Assembly (NCBI RefSeq): GCF_005405905.1
Contig: NZ_BJHU01000032.1
Coordinates: 1 to 64,000 of the forward strand
Source: Acidovorax sp. NB1
GTDB taxonomy: Bacteria; Pseudomonadota; Gammaproteobacteria; Burkholderiales; Burkholderiaceae_C
DNA length: 64,000 nucleotides
Direction: 5' to 3'
The notes under the pieces are model-generated. The model saw only the letters and a program-made list of their open reading frames with translations. It had not been told where the DNA came from and ran no database searches. Positions within the stretch are counted from its first letter, which is position 1, and each line of letters starts with the position of its first letter. Below are positions 8,420-18,631 of this stretch, one piece after another. The position numbers and the translations under genes were made by a program.

Positions 8420-9757
8420 ATGAGCACATCCCTGCATCCTCCGAACGACACCCTGGTGGCCCGCAGTCTGGCCAGCGTCTGGCACCCCTGCACGCAGATG
8501 AAGCGGCACGAGGCCCAGCCGCCCGTGGCCATCACCCGCGCCCAGGGCCCGTGGCTTTATGGCACCGACGGCCAGCGTTATCTGGACGGCATCAGCTCCT
8601 GGTGGGTCAACCTGTTCGGCCACAGCCACCCGCACATCCAGGCCGCGCTGGTGAACCAGCTCGGCCAGCTGGACCATGTGATGCTGGCGGGCTTTACCCA
8701 TGCGCCCGTGGTGGAACTGTCCGAGCGCCTGGCCGCGCTCACCGGCCTGGGCCACGCGTTCTACGGCAGCGACGGCGCCGCCGCCACCGAGATCGCGCTC
8801 AAGATGAGCGCGCACTACTGGCGCAACACCGGCCGCCCTGCCAAGAGCCGGTTTGTGGGCCTGGCGGGCGGCTACCACGGCGAAACCGTGGGCGCACTGG
8901 CCGTGACCGACATCGCGATCTTCCGCGAGGCCTATGCCCCCCTGGTGCGCCTGGCCGACACCGTGCCCAGCCCCGACGCACGCAGCGCCGCCCCGGGCGA
9001 GACAGCACAGGACGTGGCCCGGCGCGCCGCTGCGGCGCTGGAAGCGTGGCTGCAGGAGCACCACAGCACCACCGCCGCCTTCATCGTTGAACCGCTGGTG
9101 CAGTGTGCCGCCGGCATGGCCATGCACGACCCTGAATACCTGCGCCTGGCGCGCGCGCTGTGCGACCGCTACGAGGTGCACCTGGTGATCGATGAGATAG
9201 CAGTGGGCTTTGGCCGCACGGGCACGATGTTCGCGCACCAGCAGGCGGGCATCCGGCCCGATTTCATTTGTCTGTCCAAGGGCCTCACGGGCGGCACGCT
9301 GCCCCTGTCGGCCGTGCTGACGACGGACGCGGTGTACGCCGCGTTCTACGACGACGACGTGGCGCGCGGCTTCCTGCATTCGCACTCGTACACTGGCAAC
9401 CCGCTGGCCTGCCGCGCAGCGCTGGCCACGCTGGAATTGTTTGAGCAGCTGGATGCGCTGAACGCCAACCAGGCGCTGGCGCAGCGCATTGACGCGGCCT
9501 GCGCACCGCTGTCGCAGCACCCACGTGTCCGGCATACACGCCATCTTGGAATGATCTGGGCCTGGGATGTAGACACCACCCTGCCCGACTTTGCGCGCCG
9601 CTACCACCAGCACGCGATGGCGCGGGGACTGGTGCTGCGGCCGATCGGGAAAACGCTGTACGCCATGCCGCCCTATGCGCTCGACGACGAGGCGGTGCAA
9701 TGCCTGGCCCACGGCGCGCTCGATGCGCTGAACGCCACCCTGCAGGAGGAAATTTGA
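8420..9757 (+). CDS. bioA: Adenosylmethionine-8-amino-7-oxononanoate aminotransferase
   Basis: A 445-residue PLP enzyme that makes 7,8-diaminopelargonic acid from KAPA with S-adenosylmethionine as amino donor. Family blocks are WHPCTQMK, SSWWVNLFGHSHP, the FYGSDGAAATEIALKM phosphate-binding stretch, HLVIDEIAVGFGRTG and FICLSKGLTGG, where Lys287 should form the Schiff base. The frame extends upstream to 8135, but ATG 8420 gives the normal start and leaves the REP palindrome outside. It begins a compact bioA-bioD-bioF unit. Confidence 0.96.
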   Translation: MSTSLHPPNDTLVARSLASVWHPCTQMKRHEAQPPVAITRAQGPWLYGTDGQRYLDGISSWWVNLFGHSHPHIQAALVNQLGQLDHVMLAGFTHAPVVELSERLAALTGLGHAFYGSDGAAATEIALKMSAHYWRNTGRPAKSRFVGLAGGYHGETVGALAVTDIAIFREAYAPLVRLADTVPSPDARSAAPGETAQDVARRAAAALEAWLQEHHSTTAAFIVEPLVQCAAGMAMHDPEYLRLARALCDRYEVHLVIDEIAVGFGRTGTMFAHQQAGIRPDFICLSKGLTGGTLPLSAVLTTDAVYAAFYDDDVARGFLHSHSYTGNPLACRAALATLELFEQLDALNANQALAQRIDAACAPLSQHPRVRHTRHLGMIWAWDVDTTLPDFARRYHQHAMARGLVLRPIGKTLYAMPPYALDDEAVQCLAHGALDALNATLQEEI

Positions 9758-10428
9758 TGATGGGATGTTTTGTGACCGGCACCGATACAGGTGTCGGCAA
9801 GACGCTGGTGTCCGCGGGCCTGCTGCATGCACTGGCACGCCACCACCGCCGCGTGGTGGGCATGAAGCCCGTGGCAGCGGGCCTCGTGCCCTGGGGCGAG
9901 GACTGGGCCAGCGAGGACGCCATCGCCCTGCGCTCCGCCTCCACCCTGGCCGTGCCGCCCGCGCTGGACAACCCGGTGCTGCTGCCCGACCCGCTCTCGC
10001 CCCACATCGCGGCCGCGCGGGCGGGTGTAGAGATCGACATCGCCGCCATCGTCGCCAGCTACCAGGCGCTCGCCGCCCAGGCAGATGCCGTGGTGGTGGA
10101 AGGCGCGGGCGGATTCCTCGTGCCCCTGACCGACACGCTCACGGGCGCCGACCTGGCCCAGGCCCTGGCCCTGCCCGTGGTGCTGGTGGTGGGCCTGCGC
10201 CTGGGATGCCTGAACCACGCCTTGCTCACGGCCGAGGCCATCCGCGCACGCGGCCTCACGCTGGCGGGCTGGGTGGCCAACCGCATCGACCCCGAGATGG
10301 GTGCCGCCGACGAGAACATCGCCTACCTGCGCGCACGCCTCCATGCACCGCTGCTGGCCGAGGTGCCCTACCAGGACCTGCCCGAGCCCGGTAGCCTGGT
10401 CTTTGATTTGCCGAAGGACTGGCGATGA
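9757..10428 (+). CDS. bioD: Dethiobiotin synthetase
   Basis: A 223-residue ATP-dependent ligase that closes the ureido ring of dethiobiotin. The P-loop GTDTGVGKT covers residues 8-16, and the [13 protein letters not shown] substrate-binding block follows near residue 110. ATG 9757 overlaps the last base of the bioA stop (TGATG) and has a strong AGGAGG site seven bases ahead, within the bioA end. A second ATG at 9760 would drop one residue only. It overlaps bioF by four bases. Confidence 0.95.
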   Translation: MMGCFVTGTDTGVGKTLVSAGLLHALARHHRRVVGMKPVAAGLVPWGEDWASEDAIALRSASTLAVPPALDNPVLLPDPLSPHIAAARAGVEIDIAAIVASYQALAAQADAVVVEGAGGFLVPLTDTLTGADLAQALALPVVLVVGLRLGCLNHALLTAEAIRARGLTLAGWVANRIDPEMGAADENIAYLRARLHAPLLAEVPYQDLPEPGSLVFDLPKDWR

Positions 10429-11723
10429 CAAGCCCTACAGCACCCCAGCCCTCCTGGCTGGACGAGATCCCCGCGCGCCTGGCAGACATCGAACGCGCCC
10501 ACCTGCTGCGCCGCCGCCGCGTGGTGGAGCCCGCGGGCGGCGCTCGCCTGCGGGTGGACGGCCAGCCCATGCTGGCCTTCTGCAGCAATGACTACCTGGG
10601 CCTGGCCAGCCACCCCGCGCTGGCCCACGCTGCGTGCGAGGCCACGGAGCGCTTTGGCGTGGGCTCGGGTGGCTCGCCCCTGGTCAGCGGCCACAGCGCC
10701 GCCAACGACGCGCTGGAGCACGACCTGGCCGCCTATGTGCAACTGCCCCGCGCGCTGTACTTCTATGCGGGCTATGCGACTAACACCGGCATCATCCCCG
10801 CGCTGGTGGGCGACGGCGATGCGCTGTTCTCTGACGCGCTCAACCACGCCTGCCTGATCGACGGCGCCCGCCTGTCGCGCGCCACCATCCACCGCTATCC
10901 GCATGCCGACCTGGCTGCGCTGGAGGCTCAACTCGCCGCCAGCCCCGCACGGCGCAAGCTGGTCATCAGCGATGCGGTGTTCAGCATGGACGGCGACCTG
11001 ATCGACATCCCTGCCCTGCTGGCGCTGTGCGAGCACTACGACGCCCTGCTGCTGCTGGACGACGCCCATGGCTTTGGCGTGCTGGGGCCGCAGGGGCGCG
11101 GCAGCTTGGCCCACGCAGGGCTGACGGGGCCCAACGCCTCGCGCCGCGTGCTCTACATGGCCACGCTGGGCAAGGCTGCGGGTGTGGCCGGTGCGTTTGT
11201 GGCGGGGGATGCAGCGCTCATCGAATGGCTGCTGCAAAAAACCCGTACCTACATCTTTGCCACCGCCGCGCCGCCGCTGCTGGCGAGCGCGCTGCGTGCC
11301 AGCCTGCAGATCATGGAGGCAGCCGACGACCGGCGCGCACACCTGGACGGGCTCATCGCGCAGCTGCGCCAGGGCCTGGCCACATTGCCTGCGCCGCTGG
11401 GCTGGCACCTGCTGCCCTCGCACACGCCCGTGCAGGCCCTGGTGATCGGCAGCAACGAGGCCGCACTTGGGGTGATGGAAGGCCTGCGTACCCGGGGCCT
11501 GTGGGTGCCTGCCATCCGCCCACCCACGGTGCCTGCGGGCACCGCGCGGCTGCGGATTGCCCTGTCGGCTGCGCACACCACGGGTGATGTGGCGCAGTTG
11601 TTGGCCGCGCTGCACGAACTGGCAACGCAGTGGATGAGCCGCAGTACCATGCACGGCTACATCGACCTGCCCACGTCGGCACTACCCCATCCCTCCAGCG
11701 AGACGACTCCATGCCCCACCTGA
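10425..11723 (+). CDS. bioF: 8-amino-7-oxononanoate synthase
   Basis: A 432-residue PLP enzyme that condenses pimeloyl thioester with alanine, the first ring-forming step of biotin synthesis. It shows [37 protein letters not shown] and [11 protein letters not shown], with Lys250 as the expected PLP lysine. It starts inside the bioD stop (ATGA). The C terminus is about 30 residues longer than usual; this tail runs into the next gene by 13 bases. BioB and the pimeloyl-forming genes are not in the window. Confidence 0.95.
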   Translation: MTSPTAPQPSWLDEIPARLADIERAHLLRRRRVVEPAGGARLRVDGQPMLAFCSNDYLGLASHPALAHAACEATERFGVGSGGSPLVSGHSAANDALEHDLAAYVQLPRALYFYAGYATNTGIIPALVGDGDALFSDALNHACLIDGARLSRATIHRYPHADLAALEAQLAASPARRKLVISDAVFSMDGDLIDIPALLALCEHYDALLLLDDAHGFGVLGPQGRGSLAHAGLTGPNASRRVLYMATLGKAAGVAGAFVAGDAALIEWLLQKTRTYIFATAAPPLLASALRASLQIMEAADDRRAHLDGLIAQLRQGLATLPAPLGWHLLPSHTPVQALVIGSNEAALGVMEGLRTRGLWVPAIRPPTVPAGTARLRIALSAAHTTGDVAQLLAALHELATQWMSRSTMHGYIDLPTSALPHPSSETTPCPT

Positions 11724-12070
11724 CCATCGAATACTCCGCGAACCTGCCCCACTACCCCGAGGCCGAAACGCTGACGGCCCTCAACGCCACACTCTGCGCC
11801 CACCCCCAGGTGCAGGACGAAGCGGACCTGAAGACGCGCTTCATCGTGGCCGACAGCTTCGAGATTGGCACCGCCCCCGCAAACCGCGCCTTTGTGCACG
11901 CGCAGCTGCGCCTGCTCGCTGGCCGCACGCCCGAAGCCAAGACGGAGCTGGCGGGCCGCATTGCCGCCGTGCTGCGCGAGCGCACGCCCCGGCCGCAGGG
12001 CGTGATGGTGCAGCTGAGCGTGGAGATCGTGGACATGGACCGGCCGAGCTATGTGAAAGAGCGGCTCTGA
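11711..12070 (+). CDS. 5-carboxymethyl-2-hydroxymuconate isomerase-like tautomerase
   Basis: A 119-residue protein matching the CHMI/HpaF family. It begins [12 protein letters not shown], so Pro2 becomes the N-terminal catalytic proline after Met removal. [14 protein letters not shown] and the C-terminal [20 protein letters not shown] are further family blocks. In known cases CHMI isomerises a 4-hydroxyphenylacetate breakdown product, but no other hpa gene is near, so the true substrate is uncertain. The start overlaps the bioF end by 13 bases, which argues for co-transcription with the biotin genes. Confidence 0.85.
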   Translation: MPHLTIEYSANLPHYPEAETLTALNATLCAHPQVQDEADLKTRFIVADSFEIGTAPANRAFVHAQLRLLAGRTPEAKTELAGRIAAVLRERTPRPQGVMVQLSVEIVDMDRPSYVKERL

Positions 12071-12071
12071 A

Positions 12072-12118
12072 AATTGGATAGCTGCCAGCGCTTGGCCCAC
12101 GGGCGCTGGGGGCCAATT
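12072..12118. terminator. Hairpin between converging genes (repeat-derived)
   Basis: The inner stem CCAGCGC (12085-12091) pairs with GCGCTGG (12103-12109) and an outer AATTGG pairs with CCAATT. It lies between two converging genes, so it could end both transcripts, though no long T-run follows. It also matches the dispersed AGCTAT/AGCGCTTGGCC repeat family. Confidence 0.5.
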
Positions 12119-12134
12119 CTCTTCAAATCTCCTG

Positions 12135-13916
12135 TTAATCCAGCTCGGCGGCCAGCCAACCGCGCAGGCTGTTGATGAAGGCCCAGCCCTGCACCCGGGG
12201 CACATCGGCCACGCGCAGCACCGCTTCCACCACCCGCCCCTCGCGCAGCGCCACGGCACGGCCCACACCGGGCAGCAGGCCGCTGGACAGGGGTGGCGTT
12301 ACCCAGCGCCCGTCGATGAGCGCAGCGATGTTGCCAAAGGTGCCCTCGGTGATCTCGCCCGCCGTGTTCCACAACACGGTGTCAAACACACCGGGCGTGG
12401 TGGGTGCGAACGCCGCATAGTGCGCGCGGCGGGTGGTCTTGTAGCGCACAAACTCGCTGTGGGCCTCGGCCAGCGGGCGCGGGGCCAGTTGCAGGCGCAC
12501 GGGCTCGGCCGTGGGCTGCAGGGCAAAGGCCTCGGCCCGGGGCGTGCCCGTGGCGTCCAGCAGCAGGCGCACGCGCCATGCGCCTTCGGCATGGCCTGCC
12601 GCCAGTGCCTGCAGGCATTGCGATACTGCCGCCGCATCCCAAGGCACACCGAAGTGCGCTGTCGCCGACTGCAGGCGTGCCAGGTGCTCATCCAGGTGCT
12701 GGAAGGTCCCGGTCTTCAACGCCAGGGTTTCGAGCAGGTCAAAGGGCTGGCTCGCGCGCTCCACAAACGCGCGCTTGTGCTGCCACTCTTGCCACTCGGC
12801 ATCGGCCAGCGCGCCCGAGGTGATGCCGCTGCCAATGCCGCAGGTGGCGCGGGTCTGCGCACCTTCAGCGCGCAGCACCACGGTGCGGATGGGCACGTTG
12901 AAGGTCGCGGCCACCGCATGCTGGCCCTGCGCACCGAGCGGCCCGGCCGGGCGCACCACGCCCACGGCGCCGCAATAAACGCCACGCGGCGCACCCTCCA
13001 GCGCATGGATCATCTGCATGGCACGCACCTTGGGCGCACCGGTGACCGAGCCGCAGGGGAACAGCGCGGCAAACACCTCCGTCAGCGTGGTGCCGGGCCG
13101 TGTGCGTGCGGTCACATCCGAGGTCATCTGCCACACCGTGGGCAGGGCCTGCGTGGCAAACAGCACGGGCACCCGCACGCTGTGGGGCAGCGCAATGCGC
13201 GACACATCGTTGCGCAGCAGGTCCACGATCATCACGTTCTCGGCGCGTTCCTTGGGCGCCGTGCGCAGGTGCGCGGCCTGCAACGCATCGTCTTCGGGCG
13301 TGGCGCCGCGCGGGGCCGTGCCCTTCATGGGCCGGGTCAGGAGGCGGCCGCCCTCCGGCGCGTCTTGCCAGTCGAAGAACAGCTCGGGCGAGACCGACAG
13401 CACCTGCTCCCCCCCGGTATCGATGTGCGCCGCATACCCGCCGGGCTGGGCGCGCTGCAGCGCGGCAAACAGGGCCTGTGGCGAGCCCTGCAGCGTGCCG
13501 CGCAGCGGCGCCGTGTGGTTGACCTGGTACAGCTCGCCCGCCGCAATCGCCTGCTGGATCTGCGCCAGAGCGGCATCGAACGTGGCGCGGTCGGGACTGT
13601 CGGTCCAAGTCACCTGTGCGGGCGGCTCGGCATCCGGCGCGGACCAGGGCAGCGGCGCGTCGTACACCGCAAACCAGGCCAGCGGGCCGTCGGACGCGTG
13701 AGTCAACAGCGCGGCATCGAAGGCTGCGGCCGCCTCGTAGCGCACAAAGCCCACGCACCAGCGGCCCTGCTCTGCAGCGGCATGCACCGCGTCGAGCACG
13801 CCACGCACCTCGTGCAGCGCATGGGCGGCCAGCACCTCGCGGGGCGTGCCAAAGGCGTAGCGCAGGCGCGGGGCGCCGGGGGCCAGCGGCTGGGTGAAGT
13901 CAATGCGAGAAATCAC
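12135..13916 (-). CDS. pabBC: Fused aminodeoxychorismate synthase component I / aminodeoxychorismate lyase
   Basis: About 593 residues joining two folate enzymes for p-aminobenzoate. Residues 1-355 are a chorismate-binding PabB domain (FFDWQ, TRPMKGTAPRG, GSVTGAPKVRAMQMI, CGIGSGI). Residues about 370-593 are a class IV aminotransferase-like PabC lyase domain (YKTTRRAHYAAF, TEGTFGNIAA, LSSGLLPGVGR). No ATG exists near the start. Candidates are GTG 13916 and TTG 13922, neither with a good ribosome site. The TTG falls in the T-run of the nadA terminator. The glutaminase subunit PabA is not in the window. Confidence 0.9.
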   Translation of the reverse strand: MISRIDFTQPLAPGAPRLRYAFGTPREVLAAHALHEVRGVLDAVHAAAEQGRWCVGFVRYEAAAAFDAALLTHASDGPLAWFAVYDAPLPWSAPDAEPPAQVTWTDSPDRATFDAALAQIQQAIAAGELYQVNHTAPLRGTLQGSPQALFAALQRAQPGGYAAHIDTGGEQVLSVSPELFFDWQDAPEGGRLLTRPMKGTAPRGATPEDDALQAAHLRTAPKERAENVMIVDLLRNDVSRIALPHSVRVPVLFATQALPTVWQMTSDVTARTRPGTTLTEVFAALFPCGSVTGAPKVRAMQMIHALEGAPRGVYCGAVGVVRPAGPLGAQGQHAVAATFNVPIRTVVLRAEGAQTRATCGIGSGITSGALADAEWQEWQHKRAFVERASQPFDLLETLALKTGTFQHLDEHLARLQSATAHFGVPWDAAAVSQCLQALAAGHAEGAWRVRLLLDATGTPRAEAFALQPTAEPVRLQLAPRPLAEAHSEFVRYKTTRRAHYAAFAPTTPGVFDTVLWNTAGEITEGTFGNIAALIDGRWVTPPLSSGLLPGVGRAVALREGRVVEAVLRVADVPRVQGWAFINSLRGWLAAELD

Positions 13917-13920
13917 AAAC

Positions 13921-13949
13921 AAAAAAGGCCACTGGCGCCTGACCAGTGG
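13921..13949 (-). terminator. Rho-independent terminator after nadA
   Basis: Read on the minus strand, CCACTGG, a seven-base loop and CCAGTGG are followed by CCTTTTTTG. This is a textbook terminator for the nadC-nadA transcript. Its T-run reaches the first possible start codon of the downstream pabBC gene. Confidence 0.8.
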
Positions 13950-14006
13950 ACATAGTTAGCTATTAATAGCAGAGCAAATGACTGTACAGATGCTTCTGCG
14001 ACGACC

Positions 14007-15137
14007 TCAGGCGGCCCCCAGGTGCGGCACCAGGGTGGCCGTGGGCTGTCCATTCTTGAGCGCCGCCGTGAAGGCCAGCATGCGGTCAATCGGCTGGCGC
14101 GCACGCGGGATCAGCACGGGGTCCACATGCACGGCGTTGACACCGGTCTCCAGCACGCGAGCCACATCGGCCAGGCCGTTCATCGCCATCCAGGGGCAGT
14201 GCGCGCAGCTCTTGCAGGTGGCGCTGTTGCCAGCGGTGGGGGCTTCGTAAAACGTCTTGCCGGGGTTGAGCGTGCGCAGCTTGTGCATCATGCCGTTGTC
14301 GGTGGCCACGATGAATTCGGTGGCATCCATCTCGCGCGCGGCCTTGAGGATGGCGCTGGTGGAGCCCACGGCGTCAGCCAGGGCCACCACGTCGGCGGGG
14401 CTTTCGGGGTGGACCAGCACCTTGGCATGCGGGTGCTGCTTTTTCAGCAGCTCCAGCTCCAGCGCCTTGAACTCGTCGTGCACGATGCAGGCGCCGTTCC
14501 AGAACACCATGTCAGCCCCGGTCTCGCGCTGGATGTAGGCGCCCAGGTGGCGGTCGGGCGCCCACAAAATCTTCTGGCCCGCAGCCTTCAGGGCGCTCAC
14601 GATCTCCAGCGCGCAGCTTGATGTGACGAGCCAGTCGGCCCGCGCCTTCACAGCCGCGCTGGTGTTGGCGTAGACCACCACGGTGCGGTCGGGGTGCTGG
14701 TCACAGAACGCGCTGAACTCGTCGATGGGACAGCCCAGGTCCAACGAGCAGGTGGCGTCCAGGTCTGGCATGAGCACGGTCTTTTCCGGGCTCAAAATCT
14801 TGGCCGTTTCGCCCATGAAGCGCACGCCGCTCACCACCAGGGTCTGCGCCGCATGGTCGCGGCCAAAGCGCGCCATTTCCAGCGAGTCGCTCACCAAGCC
14901 GCCGGTTTCCTCGGCCAGGTCCTGCAGGTCCGGGTGCACGTAGTAGTGCGACACCATGACCGCGTTCTTTTCCTTGAGCAGGCGACGGATCTTGTCTTTG
15001 AGCGCGGCGCGCTCGGCCTGGGTGGGCTCGGGCGGCACGCGCGCCCAGGCGTGTTTGGTGGAGCAGACGGCGCCCGATGTCGCCTCGTCGGGCTGCTCGT
15101 ATTCGACGTCGATGCGGTTCAGGGTTGCGGTGCTCAT
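14007..15137 (-). CDS. nadA: Quinolinate synthase
   Basis: A 376-residue iron-sulfur enzyme that condenses iminoaspartate with dihydroxyacetone phosphate to quinolinate. Expected cluster ligands are C130 ([10 protein letters not shown]), C217 (WNGACIVH) and C314 (CKSCAHCPW). HPESPADVV and the TDNGMMHKL stretch are also typical. It starts inside the nadC stop (ATGA on the minus strand), so the two are co-translated, and is followed by a strong terminator at 13921. Confidence 0.96.
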   Translation of the reverse strand: MSTATLNRIDVEYEQPDEATSGAVCSTKHAWARVPPEPTQAERAALKDKIRRLLKEKNAVMVSHYYVHPDLQDLAEETGGLVSDSLEMARFGRDHAAQTLVVSGVRFMGETAKILSPEKTVLMPDLDATCSLDLGCPIDEFSAFCDQHPDRTVVVYANTSAAVKARADWLVTSSCALEIVSALKAAGQKILWAPDRHLGAYIQRETGADMVFWNGACIVHDEFKALELELLKKQHPHAKVLVHPESPADVVALADAVGSTSAILKAAREMDATEFIVATDNGMMHKLRTLNPGKTFYEAPTAGNSATCKSCAHCPWMAMNGLADVARVLETGVNAVHVDPVLIPRARQPIDRMLAFTAALKNGQPTATLVPHLGAA

Positions 15138-16015
15138 GCCAACTCCTGCAGGCGCATGGAAAAGTCGGTGGCCTTCACGTCCTTGGTCAGCGTGCCGATG
15201 GAGATGCGGTCCACGCCGGTCTCGGCCAGTTCGCGCAAACCTTCGAGCGTGACCCCGCCCGATATTTCCAGAATGGCGCGGCCTGCATTGATGCGCACGG
15301 CCTCGCGCAACATGGGCAGCGGCATGTTGTCCAGCAGCACCATCTTGGCGCCTGCGTTCAGCGCCTCGGTCAGCTGCTCCAGGGTTTCGACTTCGATTTC
15401 GATGAAGGTCGCCTGCGCGGCCACGGCCTGTGCGGCGCGCAGCACCGCCGTCACGCCACCGGCGGCAGCAATGTGGTTCTCTTTGATGAGCACCGCATCG
15501 TGCAGGCCAATGCGGTGGTTGGTGCCGCCGCCCACGCGCACGGCGTACTTTTGCGCCAGGCGCAGGCCGGGGAGGGTCTTGCGCGTGTCCACGATCTGCG
15601 CGCGCGTGCCCGCCACCACATCCACATAGGTGCGGGTCTTGGTGGCCACGGCCGAGAGCAGCTGCAGAAAGTTGAGCGCGGTGCGCTCGGCGCTGAGCAG
15701 TGCGCGGGCCTGGCCCTCAATCTCCAGCACCACCTGGTCGGGGGCGCAGCGCTGGCCTTCGGCCACATGCCAGGTGATCTGCACCGTGGGGTCGAGTGCG
15801 CGCAAGGCCGCTTCAGCCCAGGGGGCGCCGCAGATCACAGCGGTTTCGCGCGCCAGGATGCGCGCGCGGGCGCGGCGGGCGGGGTCGATCAGGCCGGCGG
15901 TAAGGTCGCCAGTGCCCACGTCTTCGGCCAGGGCGTGGGCCACATCGGCCTGGGCCAGGGCCATCACTTCGGTATCGCTCATGGGAGTGTTTGCGGGGGG
16001 TAACGCTGCTGTCAT
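15134..16015 (-). CDS. nadC: Nicotinate-nucleotide pyrophosphorylase (carboxylating)
   Basis: A 293-residue quinolinate phosphoribosyltransferase that gives nicotinate mononucleotide, CO2 and pyrophosphate. The motifs are [42 protein letters not shown] and LLDNMPL. The frame is open up to 16189; ATG 16015 gives the usual length, and ATG 15982 would also retain all motifs. It is the first gene of nadC-nadA. A palindrome at 16084-16108 lies 69 bases upstream, in the likely promoter. Confidence 0.95.
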   Translation of the reverse strand: MTAALPPANTPMSDTEVMALAQADVAHALAEDVGTGDLTAGLIDPARRARARILARETAVICGAPWAEAALRALDPTVQITWHVAEGQRCAPDQVVLEIEGQARALLSAERTALNFLQLLSAVATKTRTYVDVVAGTRAQIVDTRKTLPGLRLAQKYAVRVGGGTNHRIGLHDAVLIKENHIAAAGGVTAVLRAAQAVAAQATFIEIEVETLEQLTEALNAGAKMVLLDNMPLPMLREAVRINAGRAILEISGGVTLEGLRELAETGVDRISIGTLTKDVKATDFSMRLQELA

Positions 16016-16083
16016 GGGCCGCGAGCATACCGGGAACGCAAAGGCCACAGCGATGGCGCAGGCCACTTCCACACAGGCTGGAA

Positions 16084-16108
16084 ACCAATAAGTACACCCA
16101 TTATTGGT
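16084..16108. promoter_or_regulatory. Palindrome in the probable nadC promoter
   Basis: ACCAATAA and TTATTGGT are separated by nine bases. On the minus strand a TTGCCG box, 17 bases, and a TAATGG box overlap it, which fits a sigma-70 promoter for nadC-nadA with an operator across the -10 region. The protein that would bind is not identifiable from sequence. Confidence 0.4.
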
Positions 16109-16231
16109 CGCATAGACTCGCGGCAATTTTTTCTGCGAACCACCTCTCGGCAAAAGTCTCACCGACTGCACACGCCGCTCAACGAGCATCGTTTACACAA
16201 TGCAGTGGCGGCAAACACGGATTGTTGAAAC

Positions 16232-16783
16232 ATGAACGAAAGTACTCGGATGTTCACGGACCTAAGAGGGCCGCGTTTTCTTCTGAGAAAGATGAACGAC
16301 CACGACATCCATGCGGTATTCGCAGGTCTTTCCAACCCCCAGGTGATTTCGCACTACGGCATTTCATACGCATCTTTGGATGCAACACGAGTTCAAATGG
16401 ACTGGTATGCAACGATTGAAAGAGAAGGCAGTGGAATTTGGTGGGCAATTTGCGATCCCGAATCACCATCAACATTGATGGGCGCATGCGGATTCAATGG
16501 GAAGAACCCCGAACATAAAACGATCGAAGTGGGCTACTGGCTACTGCCCGAGCACTGGAAAAAGGGCGTTATGAGCGAGTGTTTGCCAATGGCCCTCAAG
16601 TATGCGTTCGAAGCATTGGCTGTGCACAGAGTCGAAGCCGTTGTGGAACCCGCGAATGTAGCCAGCGCAAGAGTCTTGGAAGCCACGGGATTTCGCTGCG
16701 AAGGTATCAAGCGTGAATGCGAATGGAAAGACGGCCAGCCACAGAGTCTTCTCATCTACTCGCGTCTGGCGACCGACATTTAG
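16232..16783 (+). CDS. GNAT family N-acetyltransferase (RimJ/RimL-like)
   Basis: A 183-residue acetyltransferase of the type 3 GNAT group. It opens GPRFLLRKMNDHDIHAVFAGLSNP-like, has a WWAICD strand, IEVGYWLLPEHWKKGVMSEC for acetyl-CoA binding, and HRVEAVVEPANVASARVLEATGF near the end. RimJ/RimL relatives acetylate protein N termini or small molecules; the substrate here is unknown. Codon use is much richer in A/T than in all neighbours, which points to recent transfer. It ends only three bases before panB, so the two are probably co-transcribed. Confidence 0.85.
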   Translation: MNESTRMFTDLRGPRFLLRKMNDHDIHAVFAGLSNPQVISHYGISYASLDATRVQMDWYATIEREGSGIWWAICDPESPSTLMGACGFNGKNPEHKTIEVGYWLLPEHWKKGVMSECLPMALKYAFEALAVHRVEAVVEPANVASARVLEATGFRCEGIKRECEWKDGQPQSLLIYSRLATDI

Positions 16784-16786
16784 CAA

Positions 16787-17668
16787 ATGACCACGACAAG
16801 CCCCCACTCCACCACGCCTTACGGCACCTTGCCCCCGGCAGCCCCCCTGCCCCAGCGCCGCCCCGTGAGCCTGCCCCGACTGGCGCAGATGCGCGCAGCG
16901 GGCGAAAAAATCACCATGCTCACCGCCTACGACGCCACCTTTGCCGCCGTGGCCGATGCGGCGGGGGTGGAATGCATTCTGGTGGGTGATTCGCTGGGCA
17001 TGGTGTGCCAGGGCCTGCCCAGCACGGTGGGTGTGCTGCTCGACACCATGGCGTACCACACGGCCAGCGTGGCGCGCGGCCTGCACCGCGTGCAGGGCAC
17101 GGCCTGGCTGGTGGCTGACCTGCCTTACGGCACCTATGCCGAAAGCCGCGAACAGGCGCTGCGCAGCGCCTGTGTGCTGATGCAGGCGGGGGCACACATG
17201 GTCAAGCTCGAAGGTGGGGGCTGGACGGCGCCCACGGTGGAATTTCTGGTGCAGCGTGGCGTGCCGGTGTGCGCCCACCTGGGCCTCACACCGCAGACGG
17301 TGCACGCGCTGGGCGGCTACCGCGTGCAGGGCAAGACCGACGATGCCGCCCGCACGCTGCGCAAAGAGGCGCATGAGTTGCAGGACGCAGGCGCCGCCAT
17401 GCTGGTGCTGGAGATGGTGCCCGCCACGCTGGCTGCCGACCTCACGGCAGAGCTGCCGCACTGCCACACCATCGGCATCGGCGCGGGCAACGGCACGGCC
17501 GGGCAGGTGCTGGTGTTGCACGACATGCTGGGCATGAACCTCGGGAAGATGCCGAAGTTCGTGCACAACTTCATGCAGGACGCAGGCAGCGTGCGCGGCG
17601 CCATGGAGGCGTATGTGCAGGCCGTGAAGCGGGGCAGTTTTCCCGACAACGCCCAGCACGCCTGGTAA
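16787..17668 (+). CDS. panB: 3-methyl-2-oxobutanoate hydroxymethyltransferase
   Basis: A 293-residue enzyme that forms ketopantoate from alpha-ketoisovalerate and methylene-tetrahydrofolate. It shows [26 protein letters not shown] with metal ligand Asp, [11 protein letters not shown] and [14 protein letters not shown] (family GIGAGxxxxGQVLV). About 30 extra residues precede the core, a Pro-rich tail typical of this lineage. It starts three bases after the GNAT gene without a clear ribosome site and is followed 50 bases on by panC. Confidence 0.96.
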   Translation: MTTTSPHSTTPYGTLPPAAPLPQRRPVSLPRLAQMRAAGEKITMLTAYDATFAAVADAAGVECILVGDSLGMVCQGLPSTVGVLLDTMAYHTASVARGLHRVQGTAWLVADLPYGTYAESREQALRSACVLMQAGAHMVKLEGGGWTAPTVEFLVQRGVPVCAHLGLTPQTVHALGGYRVQGKTDDAARTLRKEAHELQDAGAAMLVLEMVPATLAADLTAELPHCHTIGIGAGNGTAGQVLVLHDMLGMNLGKMPKFVHNFMQDAGSVRGAMEAYVQAVKRGSFPDNAQHAW

Positions 17669-17718
17669 GAGCCGCTCAAGGCCTTCAACGAATTTCTATC
17701 TTTGACCCTTCCCACCCC

Positions 17719-18558
17719 ATGCTGATTGCCCGCTCCATTGCCGACCTGCGCCAGGCCCTGGCCCCCTACCGCCGCCCGGCTTTTGTACCTACCATGGGCA
17801 ACCTGCACGATGGGCACATTGCCCTGGTGCGCCAGGCCAAGCCCCTGGGCGATGTGACCGTGGCCAGCATCTTTGTGAACCGGCTGCAGTTTTTGCCGCA
17901 CGAGGACTTTGACAGCTACCCCCGCACCTGGGAGGCCGACTGCGCCCAGCTGCAGGCCGCTGGATGCGATGTGCTGTTTGCCCCGCGCGAGACCGACCTC
18001 TACCCCGAGCCCCAGACCTTCAAGGTGCACCCCGACCCACAACTTGCCGACATGCTCGAAGGCCACTTCCGCCCCGGCTTTTTTGTGGGCGTGAGCACGG
18101 TGGTGATGAAGCTGTTTGCCTGCGTGCTGGGCGCCACCGGTGGCACAGCGGTGTTTGGCAAGAAGGACTACCAGCAGCTCATGGTGATCCGCCACATGGT
18201 GCGGCAGTTTGCGCTGCCCATCGAGATCGTGGCGGGCGAAACCTGCCGCGCGGCCGATGGGCTGGCGCTGAGTTCGCGCAATGGCTACCTGGGCCTGGAA
18301 GAACGCCAGGAGGCCGTGGCACTGTCGCAGGCCCTGAAGCGGCTAGCGCAGCAGTGGCTGTACGCCAGCGACCGCAGCGCGCTGGAGGCCCAGGCGCAAG
18401 ACGCGCTGCGCGCCCGGGGCTGGGCGCCCGACTACCTCACCGTGCGCCGCCGGGCCGACCTGCTGCCCGCCACGGCCGACGATGCGGCGGGAACTCTGGT
18501 GGCGCTGGGTGCTGCGCGGCTGGGCAGCACGCGGCTGATTGACAACCTGGAGTTCTGA
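17719..18558 (+). CDS. panC: Pantothenate synthetase
   Basis: A 279-residue ATP-dependent ligase joining pantoate and beta-alanine. The nucleotide-binding [13 protein letters not shown] is the HIGH-like motif, and [30 protein letters not shown] follow in family order. Its beta-alanine would come from panD at 7921. It closes the GNAT-panB-panC run. A dispersed AGCTATT repeat begins right at its stop codon. Confidence 0.96.
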   Translation: MLIARSIADLRQALAPYRRPAFVPTMGNLHDGHIALVRQAKPLGDVTVASIFVNRLQFLPHEDFDSYPRTWEADCAQLQAAGCDVLFAPRETDLYPEPQTFKVHPDPQLADMLEGHFRPGFFVGVSTVVMKLFACVLGATGGTAVFGKKDYQQLMVIRHMVRQFALPIEIVAGETCRAADGLALSSRNGYLGLEERQEAVALSQALKRLAQQWLYASDRSALEAQAQDALRARGWAPDYLTVRRRADLLPATADDAAGTLVALGAARLGSTRLIDNLEF

Positions 18559-18618
18559 TTAGCTATTAATTCAATAGCTATCAGTGCTTACCCATCGCGC
18601 GGTAGCGGCCAAAAAAGC
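18558..18618. repeat. Dispersed AGCTATT..AATAGCT repeat after panC
   Basis: The inverted core AGCTATTAATTCAATAGCT (18561-18579) is followed by ATCAGTGCTTACC, ATCGCGCGG and CGGCCAAAAAAG. This is one of the fullest copies of the family. It lies between converging genes and might serve as a transcription end. Confidence 0.75.
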
Positions 18619-18631
18619 CTCAAACCCCAGA

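Noticed and set aside
12420..13955. A 511-codon plus-strand open frame opposite pabBC
   Set aside because: The minus-strand frame carries PabB and PabC motifs; the plus-strand translation shows none.
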